Part shown: piece after piece, positions 1-8,276 of the stretch
Layout of the letters: each line of letters begins with the position of its first letter
Position numbering within the stretch: position 1 is the stretch's first letter
Source of the DNA: Streptomyces sp. AC555_RSS877
GTDB taxonomy: Bacteria > Actinomycetota > Actinomycetes > Streptomycetales > Streptomycetaceae
Length of the DNA: 64,000 nucleotides
Direction of reading: 5' to 3'
Assembly: GCF_019049245.1 (NCBI RefSeq)
Contig: NZ_JAGMUK010000004.1
Location: 19,975-83,974, forward strand
Translations under genes and position numbers: made by a program
Notes under the pieces: model-generated
Seen by the model: the letters and a program-made list of their open reading frames with translations, nothing else
Told to the model about the DNA's origin: nothing
The model's database searches: none

Positions 1-728
1 CCCTGGTCGCGGCGGCCTCCCCTAACTCCGACCCGGTCCACAAGATCACGATCCTCTCGAGAGGCCGTGCTCTGGGGTACACGATGGTCCTGCCGGACGA
101 GGACAAGTACTCGACCACGCGCAACGAGATGCTGGACCAGCTGGCTTACATGCTGGGCGGCCGCGCGGCCGAGGAACTGGTCTTCCACGACCCGACCACC
201 GGCGCTGCGAACGACATCGAGAAGGCCACAGCAACGGCCCGCGCGATGGTCACGCAGTACGGCATGACCGAGCGTCTCGGAGCCATCAAGTTCGGTGGCG
301 ACAACACCGAGCCGTTCCTGGGCCGGGAGATGTCGCACCCGCGCGACTACTCGGAAGAGGTCGCCGCGCTGGTCGACGAAGAGGTCAAGAAGCTGATCGA
401 GACGGCGCACAACGAGGCCTGGGAGATCCTGGTCGAGAACCGCGACGTCCTCGACCAACTGGTCCTCCAGCTGCTGGAGAAGGAGACGCTGAACAAGGAG
501 CAGATCGCCGAGATCTTCGCTCCCATCGTCAAGCGTCCCCCGCGGCCGGCCTGGACCGGCTCCTCCCGCCGTACGCCGTCCACCCGTCCGCCGGTGCTCT
601 CCCCCAGGGAGCTCGCACTGACGAACGGTGCCAACGGCGCCACGCCGGCGATCTCCACGGCGAAGTCCACCGCGGCGGAGCCCGCCCCGGTGACCGAGCC
701 CGCACCCGAGGAGCGTCCGGAGAGCTGA
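1..728 (+). CDS. ftsH: ATP-dependent zinc metalloprotease FtsH, C-terminal part (5' end outside window)
   Basis: The reading frame is open from base 3, so only the last 242 residues are visible. They begin just after the position of the HEXXH zinc motif, with HKITILSRGRALGYTM, the signature of the FtsH M41 peptidase domain. TTGAANDIEKAT carries the Asp that is the third zinc ligand in this family. FtsH is a membrane-anchored AAA+ protease that degrades misfolded membrane proteins and some regulators. After about visible residue 175 the protein runs into a Pro/Ser/Arg and Ala/Glu-rich tail (PPRPAWTGSSRRTPS onward), typical of actinobacterial FtsH and probably disordered. A perfect hairpin follows the stop codon. 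Identification is very secure; only the start is missing. Confidence 0.96.
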   Translation, partial: LVAAASPNSDPVHKITILSRGRALGYTMVLPDEDKYSTTRNEMLDQLAYMLGGRAAEELVFHDPTTGAANDIEKATATARAMVTQYGMTERLGAIKFGGDNTEPFLGREMSHPRDYSEEVAALVDEEVKKLIETAHNEAWEILVENRDVLDQLVLQLLEKETLNKEQIAEIFAPIVKRPPRPAWTGSSRRTPSTRPPVLSPRELALTNGANGATPAISTAKSTAAEPAPVTEPAPEERPES

Positions 729-776
729 CTCCTCGGACACCTCGGGCCCCCGGTGACCTCACCAGGCCCGGAATGG

Positions 777-819
777 ATGCCGCGCCCCCCAGGTTCTAGC
801 CTGGGGGGCGCGGCATTTG
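777..819 (+). terminator. Hairpin terminator between ftsH and folE
   Basis: A perfect 17-bp inverted repeat (ATGCCGCGCCCCCCAGG at 777-793, its complement at 800-816) encloses a 6-base loop TTCTAG and is followed by TTTGT. It lies 48 bases after the ftsH stop and 60 bases before the folE start, so it probably ends ftsH transcription. folE would then need its own promoter in the short space after it, unless there is readthrough. Confidence 0.8.
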
Positions 820-878
820 TATGCCGGCAGTGCGGCGCGCGGCCCACTCGCGCGAAAGGCAAAGGAACGAGGCACCAG

Positions 879-1484
879 ATGACCGACCCCGTGACGCTGG
901 ACGGCGAGGGCTCCATCGGCGAGTTCGATGAGAAGCGGGCCGAGAACGCCGTACGTGAACTGCTGATCGCGGTCGGCGAGGATCCGGACCGAGAGGGCCT
1001 CAGGGAGACTCCGGCGCGGGTCGCGCGGGCGTACAAGGAGATATTCGCGGGGCTGTGGCAGCGCCCGGAGGACGTGCTGACGACGACGTTCGACATGGGG
1101 CACGACGAGATGGTGCTCGTGAAGGACATCGAGGTGTACTCGACGTGTGAGCACCATCTCGTGCCGTTCAGGGGTGTCGCCCACGTCGGTTACATCCCGG
1201 CCACCACCGGCAAGATCACCGGCCTGTCCAAGCTGGCCCGCCTGGTGGACGTCTACGCCCGGCGCCCGCAGGTGCAGGAACGACTCACCACGCAGATCGC
1301 GGACTCCCTGATGGAGATGCTGGAGCCGCGTGGCGTCATCGTGGTCGTGGAGTGCGAGCACATGTGCATGTCGATGCGGGGCATCCGCAAGCCCGGCGCC
1401 AAGACCCTCACCTCGGCCGTGCGCGGGCAGCTGCGGGACGCGGCGACGCGGAACGAGGCGATGAGCCTCATCATGGCCCGCTGA
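879..1484 (+). CDS. folE: GTP cyclohydrolase I
   Basis: This 201-residue protein converts GTP to 7,8-dihydroneopterin triphosphate, the first step of tetrahydrofolate synthesis. The zinc ligand and catalytic segments are visible: [10 protein letters not shown] near residue 91 and [12 protein letters not shown] near residue 160, plus TPARVARAY near residue 43. The frame stays open further upstream, but the ATG at 879 gives the usual family length and the conserved acidic N-terminus; AAAGGAACGAGG lies just before it. It is followed, on the other strand, by a DUF3180 gene, and the remaining folate genes lie within 3.5 kb, so this is a dispersed folate cluster. Confidence 0.97.
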   Translation: MTDPVTLDGEGSIGEFDEKRAENAVRELLIAVGEDPDREGLRETPARVARAYKEIFAGLWQRPEDVLTTTFDMGHDEMVLVKDIEVYSTCEHHLVPFRGVAHVGYIPATTGKITGLSKLARLVDVYARRPQVQERLTTQIADSLMEMLEPRGVIVVVECEHMCMSMRGIRKPGAKTLTSAVRGQLRDAATRNEAMSLIMAR

Positions 1485-1496
1485 CGGCCACCGGCG

Positions 1497-1982
1497 TCAC
1501 GCCGCCGAAGCCGCCCCCGTGTTGTGGTCGTCGTCCTCCGGGAGCCTGCACACGCGCTCCAGGAAGATCGCGGCCGCTATGACGGCGATGCCCGCGAGGA
1601 CCGAGAAGCCGGCGTAGATGGCCTGGTCCCGGCGGGCCGGGATGTCCAGGGACTCCAGCAGGAAGACGCCGGTGCCGCCGTACATCCCGGAGACGAGAGC
1701 GGCGACCAGGGCGCTCGACTGGCCGAAGACGACCGCGCGGGCCGCCATGAGCGGGTCGACGCCCTTGGCCTCGGGGCGGCGCTCACGCTGGGCCTTGAGG
1801 CGGGCGCGGATGGAGAGCGCCGTGGACAGCAGGACCGCGGCGATCAGCGTGAGGACGATGGGGGCGGCCAGAGGGACGCTGGGGAGGGTCCCGACCGAGT
1901 TCCAGAGGCGGGCGCCCGCCCAGGACAGGATCCCGGCGATGGCGAAGACGCCGGCCAGCAGCCTGATGCGCAGCTCTCTCAC
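1497..1982 (-). CDS. DUF3180 family membrane protein
   Basis: A 161-residue protein with four predicted membrane segments: about residues 7-24, 38-58, 88-106 and 122-143. In actinomycetes this DUF3180 family regularly ends the folP-folB-folK gene string, and here it lies 105 bases downstream of folK on the same strand. The conserved position hints at a role linked to pterin or folate metabolism, but no reaction is known to me. It has an Arg/Lys-rich loop after the second segment and an acidic His-containing C-terminus (LPEDDDHN). It converges with folE, 12 bases apart. Confidence 0.85.
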   Translation of the reverse strand: MRELRIRLLAGVFAIAGILSWAGARLWNSVGTLPSVPLAAPIVLTLIAAVLLSTALSIRARLKAQRERRPEAKGVDPLMAARAVVFGQSSALVAALVSGMYGGTGVFLLESLDIPARRDQAIYAGFSVLAGIAVIAAAIFLERVCRLPEDDDHNTGAASAA

Positions 1983-2087
1983 GGTGTCCCTTCAGGTCCC
2001 CGGCCGTGGTCCCGGACGGTGGTCGTGATGACCCGTCCGGTCCGGCCGTCATGTCCGGCCGCCCCAGGGTCGTCTTGACCTTAACGG

Positions 2088-2699
2088 CTACTCGGGCAGC
2101 CGGAGTTCCAGGTCCTTGCGGGGTTCTACGCCGTGGCGGGTGAGGGTGTCGAGGAGGGCGGCGACCGCGCCGCGTCCGGGCAGCTGGGCCTCGGGTTCGA
2201 CGTCGTGCCAGGGGGCGAGCACGAAAGCGCGTTCGTGGGCGCGCGGGTGGGGGAGGGTCAGGTGCGGGTCGTCGGTGACGACGTCGGCGTACGTGACGAT
2301 GTCGACGTCGAGGGTGCGCGGGCCCCAGTGCTCGTCCCGCACCCGGTTGAAGGCCTCCTCGACGGCGTGCGCCCGCTCCAGGAGGGAGGACGGGGGCAGG
2401 GTGGTCTTCAGGACCACGACCGCGTTGAAGTAGGACGGCTGGCTGCCGGGCTCGACGCCCCACGGCTCCGTCTCGTACACGGGGGAGACGGACTTGATGC
2501 GGACGCCCGGGGTGTCCTCCAGGGCGTCGATGGCGCCCTGGAGGGTCTCCAGGCGGTTGCCCAGGTTGGAGCCGAGGGAGATCACGGCTCGTTTCGGGTT
2601 GTGCAGGGTGGTGTCGGCGGCGTCGACCTTCTCGACGACGGAGGCGGGTACCGGCTGTACGGTCGGGTCGCTCTGACCTCCGGTGAAGAACGCGGTCAT
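2088..2699 (-). CDS. folK: 2-amino-4-hydroxy-6-hydroxymethyldihydropteridine pyrophosphokinase
   Basis: HPPK transfers pyrophosphate from ATP to 6-hydroxymethyl-7,8-dihydropterin. The family core is clear: ISLGSNLGNR near residue 39, VSPVYETEPWGV, a Phe-Asn-Arg-Val segment, and the signature GPRTLDVDIVTY with its metal-binding Asp pair, followed by LPHPRAHERAFVLAPW. The ATG at 2699 overlaps the folB stop by four bases (ATGA), which decides the start and indicates translational coupling. The first 35 residues before the core are an actinobacterial extension. Total length is 203 residues. Confidence 0.96.
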   Translation of the reverse strand: MTAFFTGGQSDPTVQPVPASVVEKVDAADTTLHNPKRAVISLGSNLGNRLETLQGAIDALEDTPGVRIKSVSPVYETEPWGVEPGSQPSYFNAVVVLKTTLPPSSLLERAHAVEEAFNRVRDEHWGPRTLDVDIVTYADVVTDDPHLTLPHPRAHERAFVLAPWHDVEPEAQLPGRGAVAALLDTLTRHGVEPRKDLELRLPE

Positions 2700-3055
2700 A
2701 CTCGGCTCCGGGTGATGGTGACGGTCACGTCGTCGAAGGGGACGGTGATCGGCGCGTCCGGTTTGTGGACGGTGACCTCGACCTCCTGGACGCCTTCGTG
2801 CTTCAGACAGGCCTGGGTGATGCGCTCGGCGAGCGTCTCGATGAGGTTGACGGGCTCGCCCTCGACGACGGCCACGACCTCCTCCGCCACGATGCCGTAG
2901 TGCACGGTCTTCGCCAGGTCGTCGTCGGCGGCGGCCGGTCGGGTGTCCAGGCCCAGGACGAGGTCCACGATGAAGGTCTGGCCCTCCTCGCGCTCCTTGG
3001 GGAACACACCGTGGTGCCCGCGGGCCTTGAGGCCGCGCAGCGCGACACGATCCAC
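2696..3055 (-). CDS. folB: Dihydroneopterin aldolase
   Basis: A 119-residue enzyme that splits dihydroneopterin to 6-hydroxymethyldihydropterin and glycolaldehyde. The family pattern is present: LRGLKARGHHGVFPKEREEGQ at the N-terminus, a central Y-G-I-V-A-E-E segment, and NLIETLAERI; the C-terminal catalytic Lys region is VTVHKPDAPI. The GTG at 3055 was chosen because GGAG sits 8 bases before it. An earlier in-frame GTG directly abuts that same GGAG, and upstream codons do not resemble the family. It is coupled to folK through an ATGA overlap. Confidence 0.95.
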   Translation of the reverse strand: MDRVALRGLKARGHHGVFPKEREEGQTFIVDLVLGLDTRPAAADDDLAKTVHYGIVAEEVVAVVEGEPVNLIETLAERITQACLKHEGVQEVEVTVHKPDAPITVPFDDVTVTITRSRV

Positions 3056-3398
3056 GCGAATCACTCCTGCAATCGTCGGTGCGGCCGGTTCGTACCGCGT
3101 GCGGGCGGTACACCGGCCTCGAACGAATCTACCTGCGAGCACTGACAGGGCCGGGACACGGGGGGCGCGGCCCGGGCCGGGTTCAGGAGGTTTCACCGTG
3201 CGTTTCCCCTGGGGAACCCGGCGGCTCACGGGCTGGTAGCCGCCCCTACCCAGGGTCGGCGATTCCAACCACTTCTTGGTTCTTGCGGGCGGCCCCGGGG
3301 GCTCGCGGGAGCTCCGGGGGCCGGGGCCGCTGTCCTGCGGGGCCTAGGGCCTTGTGGCCTTGTGGCCCCCTGTGGCCCCTGTGGATCCGCCTACCCGC
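3056..3398. other. Intergenic region between the NTF2-like gene and folB, with a hairpin
   Basis: This 343-base gap interrupts the minus-strand folate gene string. It holds a hairpin at 3289-3330 (perfect arms GCGGCCCCGG and CCGGGGCCGC around an inner GCTC/GAGC stem), which may end the folP transcript; there is no U tract on either side. Just before the NTF2-like stop codon is a short tandem run of GTGGCC-type units (about 3352-3385). A promoter for folB-folK must lie in 3060-3290, but I see no convincing -35/-10 pair. Reading frames crossing it lack family resemblance. Confidence 0.5.
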
Positions 3399-3902
3399 TC
3401 AGGCGGGGGTCTCGTCGCTTTCGTCCTCGTCGTTTTCGGCCAGAACCGGAGAGGCGTGGTGGGACCAGATCTTCCAGCCGTCGGGGGTGCGGCGGAACAC
3501 GTTCGTGGCCACGACCAGCTGGCCGACGAGCGGGCCGAGCTCCTCGCCGCCCTCGGGGGCCGGACCGCCGCTGAGAATGTTCTCCGTACAGGTCACCAGG
3601 GCGGTGTCGCCGGTGACGGACACGTGCACGTCGGTGAGGAAGAACTGGATGTAGTCCGTGTTCGCCATGATCAGGGCGTACGACCTGAGGACCTCGCCGC
3701 GGCCGGTCAGGACGGGCCAGCCGGGATGTACGCAGGAGACCACGCCCACGTCGGCCGGGTCGTGGTACTCCTCGTCGACGCCGAGGTCGGTCGGGGTGAG
3801 CCAGAGCGACTCCAGCGCTTCGAAGTCCCCGCGCTCCAGGGCCTCGTAGAAGGCGGTGTTGGCGAGTTCGACCGCTTCGACGTCGGTGTGGGGGGCGCTC
3901 AC
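3399..3902 (-). CDS. NTF2-like / SnoaL-fold nuclear transport factor 2 family protein
   Basis: A 167-residue protein of the NTF2-like fold. An N-terminal helix (EAVELANTAFYEALERGDFEAL) is followed by LESLWL and a hydrophilic linker. The curved-sheet segments include GRGEVLRSYALIM, VHVSVTGDTALVTCTENIL and a final VATNVFRRTPDGWKIWSHHASPV. Such proteins bind small hydrophobic ligands or act as isomerase-like enzymes; the substrate cannot be read here. The GTG start at 3902 overlaps the folP stop (GTGA), so it is co-translated with dihydropteroate synthase, which suggests but does not prove a role near folate synthesis. The C-terminus is acidic (ENDEDESDE). Confidence 0.88.
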   Translation of the reverse strand: MSAPHTDVEAVELANTAFYEALERGDFEALESLWLTPTDLGVDEEYHDPADVGVVSCVHPGWPVLTGRGEVLRSYALIMANTDYIQFFLTDVHVSVTGDTALVTCTENILSGGPAPEGGEELGPLVGQLVVATNVFRRTPDGWKIWSHHASPVLAENDEDESDETPA

Positions 3903-4807
3903 CGGTCTCCTTCTGCGCCGTTGCCCGCGGCGCGTGCGCCTTCCGCTGAGCGCGCGCTCTCCACGGCGCGCGCGACCCGTACCGCGTCGGCCGTCGCGCG
4001 CACCTCGTGGACGCGCACCGCCCATGCGCCGGCGTGCGCCGCGAGGGCGGAGACGGCGGCCGTCGCGGCGTCGCGCTCGCGTGCGGGCGGGGGAGCGCCT
4101 TGCGGTCCCGCGAGGACGCGGCCGAGGAACCGCTTGCGGGAGGCGGCGACGAGCAGCGGGTGGCCGAGGCCGAGGAGGCGGTCGAGGTGGGCGAGGAGGG
4201 TGAGGTCGTGTTCGGCGTCCTTGGAGAAGCCGAGGCCGGGGTCGACGACGATGCGGTCGGGGGAGATGCCGCCCGCCAGAACGGCCTCCACGCGTGCGTG
4301 CAGTTCGTCGACGACTTCGGCGACCACGTCGTCGTACGCGCCCTTGACGTTGCCCCCCTCCAGGAAGCCGCGCCAGTGCATGACGACGAACGGGGCGCCC
4401 GCGGCGGCCACCGCGGGGACCATCGCGGGGTCGGCGAGGCCGCCGCTGACGTCGTTGACCAGGGCCGCGCCGGCCGCCAGGGCCCGTTCGGCGACGGACG
4501 CGCGCATGGTGTCGACGGAGACGGTCACGCCCTCCGAGGTGAGGCCGCGGACGACCGGGACGACCCGCTTGAGCTCCTCGGCCTCGTCGACCCGGGTGGC
4601 GCCGGGGCGGGTGGACTCGCCGCCCACGTCGACGAGGTCGGCGCCCTCGGTGACCAGGTCGAGACCGTGTTTGACGGCGGCCGTCGTGTCGAAGAAGCGG
4701 CCACCGTCGGAGAAGGAATCCGGGGTGACGTTCACGACTCCCATGACCGCGCAGCGGCCCCATTCAGGAAGGCCCGCGACCCGCCCACGTCCGCTCTGCT
4801 TGCTCAT
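3899..4807 (-). CDS. folP: Dihydropteroate synthase
   Basis: A 302-residue TIM-barrel enzyme joining p-aminobenzoate to hydroxymethyldihydropterin pyrophosphate; it is the sulfonamide target. Diagnostic motifs are visible: MGVVNVTPDSFSDGG near residue 22, VDVGGESTRPGA near residue 60, SVDTMRASVAERAL, NDVSGG, MHWRG, DPGLGFSKDAEHD near residue 195, and SRKRFLG. The ATG at 4807 gives a normal N-terminus. The C-terminal 25 residues are Ala/Arg-rich. It heads a minus-strand string leading to the NTF2-like gene. Confidence 0.97.
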   Translation of the reverse strand: MSKQSGRGRVAGLPEWGRCAVMGVVNVTPDSFSDGGRFFDTTAAVKHGLDLVTEGADLVDVGGESTRPGATRVDEAEELKRVVPVVRGLTSEGVTVSVDTMRASVAERALAAGAALVNDVSGGLADPAMVPAVAAAGAPFVVMHWRGFLEGGNVKGAYDDVVAEVVDELHARVEAVLAGGISPDRIVVDPGLGFSKDAEHDLTLLAHLDRLLGLGHPLLVAASRKRFLGRVLAGPQGAPPPARERDAATAAVSALAAHAGAWAVRVHEVRATADAVRVARAVESARSAEGARAAGNGAEGDR

Positions 4808-4878
4808 ACGTTCAGCCTAGGCCCAGGGGCGGGGCCGTAAGGCCCGAGGCCCGTCTGTCGCGGCGGGCGCACACGTGC

Positions 4879-4932
4879 GGCCCGAGCGGAAGCCTCCGGA
4901 CCGGAGGAGGGTGCGGGGCTTCCGCTCGGGCC
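4879..4932 (-). terminator. Long hairpin after the lysyl-lipid synthase gene
   Basis: Perfect 16-bp arms (GGCCCGAGCGGAAGCC at 4879-4894 and its complement at 4917-4932) surround a 22-base loop that itself holds a CTCCGG/CCGGAG stem. It lies about 50 bases after the stop codon at 4985 and before folP. No U tract is visible, as is common for Streptomyces terminators. Confidence 0.65.
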
Positions 4933-4984
4933 TGTCCTGGTGGCCGCGTTCCATGCCGGCCGCTTCTCGCCGCGGTCCGTTCCG

Positions 4985-6820
4985 TCACGCCGCGCGGACG
5001 TCCCGTTCCGCGACGGCGTGCGCGCACGCGCGCGGGCCGGGCGGACGGCGGCGGAGAAGGCGTGGCAGGGGGAGGGCCAGGTTGACGAAGCCCTCCGCCT
5101 GCATGGCGGCGAAACCGATGCGGGGCAGGTCCCCGGAGGCGCGGTAGACGACGAAGCGGGGCTCCCAGCGGGGCTGGAACTTCGCGTTGAACTTGTACAG
5201 GGACTCGATCTGGAACCACCGGGACAGGAAGACCAGCAGGCCACGCCAGGCGCGCAGCACCGGACCCGCGCCGATCTTCTCGCCGCGCGCCAGGGCCGAG
5301 CGGAACATCGCGAAGTTCAGAGAGACGTGTTCGATGCCGAGTCTCGGTGCCGCCTGGAGTGCCGCCACGATCAGCAGTTCGTTCATGCCGGGGTCCGCCG
5401 AGCGGTCCCGCCGCATCAGGTCCAGGGACGCTCCGTTCGTGCCCCACGGCACGAAGTGGAGGATCGCCTTCAGGTCGCCGTACTGCCCCGGCCGGTCGTC
5501 GGCCTTGTGGGCCGTGGCGATGAGGCAGTCGCCGTCTGCCGCGTCGCCGATGCGGCCCAGCGCCATGGAGAAGCCGCGTTCGGTGTCGGTGCCGCGCCAG
5601 TCCTCGGCGGCGCGGCGGATGCGGTCCAGCTCGGCGTCGCCGAGGTCACGGACGCGTCGTACCCGGGTCTCGTAACCGGCGCGCTCGATGCGTTTGACCA
5701 TCTGGCGCACATTGCGCATCGCGCGGCCGGCGAGGGAGAAATCCGCGACGTCCACCACCGCCTCGTCGCCCAGTTCGAGGGCGTCGAGGCCGGTCTCGCG
5801 GGTCCAGACCTCGCCGCCGGTCTCGGAGCAGCCCATCACGGCGGGGGTCCAGGAGTGGGCCCGGGCCTCGTCCATGAAGCGCTCGATGGCGCCCGGCCAG
5901 GCCTCGACGTCGCCGATCGGGTCGCCGCTGGCGAGCATCACACCGGAGACGACGCGGTAGGTGACGGCCGCTTTGCCGCTGGGCGAGAAGACGACGGCCT
6001 TGTCGCGGCGCAGTGCGAAGTGGCCGAGGGAGTCACGGCCGCCGTGCTTGGCCAGCAGGACGCGCAGGCGGGCCTCGTCCTCCTCGGTGAGGCGCGCGGC
6101 CGGGTGCTCGGGCCGCAGGGCGAGGTAGATCGTCGTGACGGCGGTGAGCAGGCCGAGGGCGCCCAGGGACATGGCGACGGTCCAGGACGTGTCGCCCTGG
6201 TAGTCGACCGGGCCCTCGAAGCCGAACAGGCCGTACAGGACGTGCGCGATGCGGTCGGCCAGGCTGGGGTCGCCCACCATGCGGTCGGGGTGGACGCTGA
6301 CGATGACCAGCCCGAGGGCGAGTGAACCGGCGCCCATCAGGACGAAGTTGGCGAGCGCCCGCCACCGGCTGCGCGGGTCGGGCAGGGCCGCGAACTGGTC
6401 GCGGTGGCGCAGCAGGGGCGCGAGCAGCGCGAGCGAGATGAGCACGCCCACAAGGGAGTGCCGGTACGTGAACTGTGCCACCGCGCCCGCCGGGAGCAGC
6501 ACCACGGCCGCCCGCCAGGCCCGGCGCTTGTGCCGCTTGAGTCCGTGGGCGAGCAGCAGCAACAGGACGCCGACGCTGATCGAGAGCGCGGCCGCGAAGG
6601 GTCCGAGCGCGCCGGGCAGCACCTCGGCCATCGTGTGCATCCGGCTGTGCCTGAAGCGCGGGAAGACGCCCGCGGCGATGTCCACGAGGCCCACGAGCGC
6701 GCACGCTCTGCCGACGAGGGCCGGGACGGCCTCGGGGCGCGGACCACTCAGGACGCGCCGCACCCGGTGTGAACCGGTCGGAACCTCGCCCGACATTTCC
6801 TCATCTGTCCTGACAGACAT
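4985..6820 (-). CDS. MprF-type phosphatidylglycerol lysyltransferase domain membrane protein (DUF2156)
   Basis: A polytopic protein of about 611 residues. The N-terminal third holds about six hydrophobic segments; the C-terminal half is a DUF2156 domain of the MprF/LysX type, which uses an aminoacyl-tRNA to modify phosphatidylglycerol and lower the negative surface charge. Visible features include LGHFALRRDKAVVFS, YRVVSGVMLASGDPIGD, MRNVRQMVKRIERAGYE, a late SLNFAMFRS and LYKFNAKFQPRWEPRFVVY. These match the synthase fold. Compared with full MprF the flippase part is short. The start is uncertain: ATGs exist at 6871, 6820 and 6796, none with a strong ribosome site. The donor amino acid cannot be read from sequence. 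Confidence 0.88.
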   Translation of the reverse strand: MSVRTDEEMSGEVPTGSHRVRRVLSGPRPEAVPALVGRACALVGLVDIAAGVFPRFRHSRMHTMAEVLPGALGPFAAALSISVGVLLLLLAHGLKRHKRRAWRAAVVLLPAGAVAQFTYRHSLVGVLISLALLAPLLRHRDQFAALPDPRSRWRALANFVLMGAGSLALGLVIVSVHPDRMVGDPSLADRIAHVLYGLFGFEGPVDYQGDTSWTVAMSLGALGLLTAVTTIYLALRPEHPAARLTEEDEARLRVLLAKHGGRDSLGHFALRRDKAVVFSPSGKAAVTYRVVSGVMLASGDPIGDVEAWPGAIERFMDEARAHSWTPAVMGCSETGGEVWTRETGLDALELGDEAVVDVADFSLAGRAMRNVRQMVKRIERAGYETRVRRVRDLGDAELDRIRRAAEDWRGTDTERGFSMALGRIGDAADGDCLIATAHKADDRPGQYGDLKAILHFVPWGTNGASLDLMRRDRSADPGMNELLIVAALQAAPRLGIEHVSLNFAMFRSALARGEKIGAGPVLRAWRGLLVFLSRWFQIESLYKFNAKFQPRWEPRFVVYRASGDLPRIGFAAMQAEGFVNLALPLPRLLRRRPPGPRACAHAVAERDVRAA

Positions 6821-6986
6821 CGCATCCCGTTGTTCTGCGAGAGACCTTGGATCCGGGCCCGATTCGGGCATCCGGCGACATTGCGCCCTCTAGGACGGTG
6901 TCTCAGGGGGCGAGGTTCATTCGACTCGTCCAAAGCCGGTCCAAAGCCCAGGGCAAGTCCCGGGCAAGGCCCTCACGAAGGAACCC

Positions 6987-8114
6987 ATGGGTCTCACGAG
7001 CAACAAGACGCTGGTGGTGGCGGTGCTCTTCGCGGTTCTGCTGTTCGTCGGCACCGTGTGGCTGTGGCCACGGCTGGCGCGGCGGAACTGGCGGGCCGTC
7101 GGCGGGCGCGTGGGCTTGCTGTTCGCCACGCAATTGGCGCTCTTCGTGTCAGTGGGCCTCGCCGCGAACCAGGCCTTCGGTTTCTACGCCTCCTGGGCGG
7201 ACCTGTTCGGGCGGGAGACGGGCCAGGGCGTGGTCGTCGACCACACCGAGGGTCTCGGGTCCGGCGGTCCTCTCCAGGTGGTCGACACGCGGCGGGTGTA
7301 CGAGACGGGCGGTCTGAGGCCGCAGGCCGGCGGGCAGATCCAGAAAGTCGCCATTGCCGGCCCTGCGACGCGTATCCACACGCCCGCGTACGTGTATCTG
7401 CCGCCGGAGTACTTCCAGCCGCAGTACCGCACGCGGACGTTTCCCGTGGCCGTCGTCCTCACCGGATATCCGGGTACGGCTCAGGCACTGGTGAACAAAC
7501 TCCACTTTCCGCGCACGGCCTGGAACCTCGCCAGGAACGGGCGTATGCAGCCGATGATCCTGGTCATGCTGCGGCCGACGGTGGCGCCGCCGCGGGACAC
7601 GGAGTGCGTGGACGTGCCGGGAGGTCCGCAGGCCGAGTCGTTCTTCGCCAGGGATCTGCCCGACGCCGTACGGGCCCACTACAGGGTCGGCGAAAAGCCG
7701 GGCAGCTGGGGGATCATCGGCGACTCCACGGGCGGCTACTGCGCGCTGAAGCTCGCCATGCACCACCCCGAGGTGTACGCCGCCGGGGCGGGACTGTCGC
7801 CGTACTACGACGCGCCGAGCGACCCGACCACGGGCGACCTCTTCCACGGCGACAAGGCAGTGCGCGACCGCGCGAACCTGTTCTGGTACCTCAAGCACAT
7901 GCCCGCCCCCGACACTTCACTGCTCGTCACCAGCAGCAAGGTCGGTGAGGCGAACTACAAGGACACGCTGAAGTTCATCGAGCGGGTGAAGGACACCGGG
8001 CGGACGCGGATCTCCTCGATCATCCTCGAAAGCGGCGGCCACAACTTCAACACCTGGCGGCGGGAGATACCGGCGACGATGCAGTGGATCAGCGGACGGT
8101 TGGACGACCACTGA
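6987..8114 (+). CDS. Antigen-85/esterase-D-like alpha/beta hydrolase, membrane-anchored
   Basis: A 375-residue protein with two N-terminal membrane segments (about residues 7-26 and 40-63), then an extracytoplasmic putative-esterase domain. The nucleophile elbow is GDSTGGYCALK near residue 247, and a late SGGHNFNTW near residue 351 supplies the catalytic His. FPVAVVLTGYPG carries the oxyanion-hole region. This is the fold of mycolyltransferases (antigen 85) and of S-formylglutathione hydrolases, and such membrane-anchored forms are common in actinomycetes. Streptomyces has no mycolic acids, so another lipid or polymer ester is more likely. It is divergent from the lysyl-lipid synthase. Confidence 0.88.
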   Translation: MGLTSNKTLVVAVLFAVLLFVGTVWLWPRLARRNWRAVGGRVGLLFATQLALFVSVGLAANQAFGFYASWADLFGRETGQGVVVDHTEGLGSGGPLQVVDTRRVYETGGLRPQAGGQIQKVAIAGPATRIHTPAYVYLPPEYFQPQYRTRTFPVAVVLTGYPGTAQALVNKLHFPRTAWNLARNGRMQPMILVMLRPTVAPPRDTECVDVPGGPQAESFFARDLPDAVRAHYRVGEKPGSWGIIGDSTGGYCALKLAMHHPEVYAAGAGLSPYYDAPSDPTTGDLFHGDKAVRDRANLFWYLKHMPAPDTSLLVTSSKVGEANYKDTLKFIERVKDTGRTRISSIILESGGHNFNTWRREIPATMQWISGRLDDH

Positions 8115-8276
8115 AAATGATCTTGTGGCTCTCGGCGGCCTTGTCGTTCCCGTCTTGCCAATCCTGCCGAATTCGGTGGCAAATCTGATTCCTGATGACG
8201 TGTGAAGGCATCGGGATGGCTGTGTTTTTACGGGCTGGGGCACCATCATTCGCCTACGCGCGGTAAGTTTCTGGCC

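Noticed and set aside
3079..4820. Plus-strand frames over the folP and NTF2-like genes
   Set aside because: They are shadows; the minus-strand translations have unmistakable DHPS and NTF2-like motifs.
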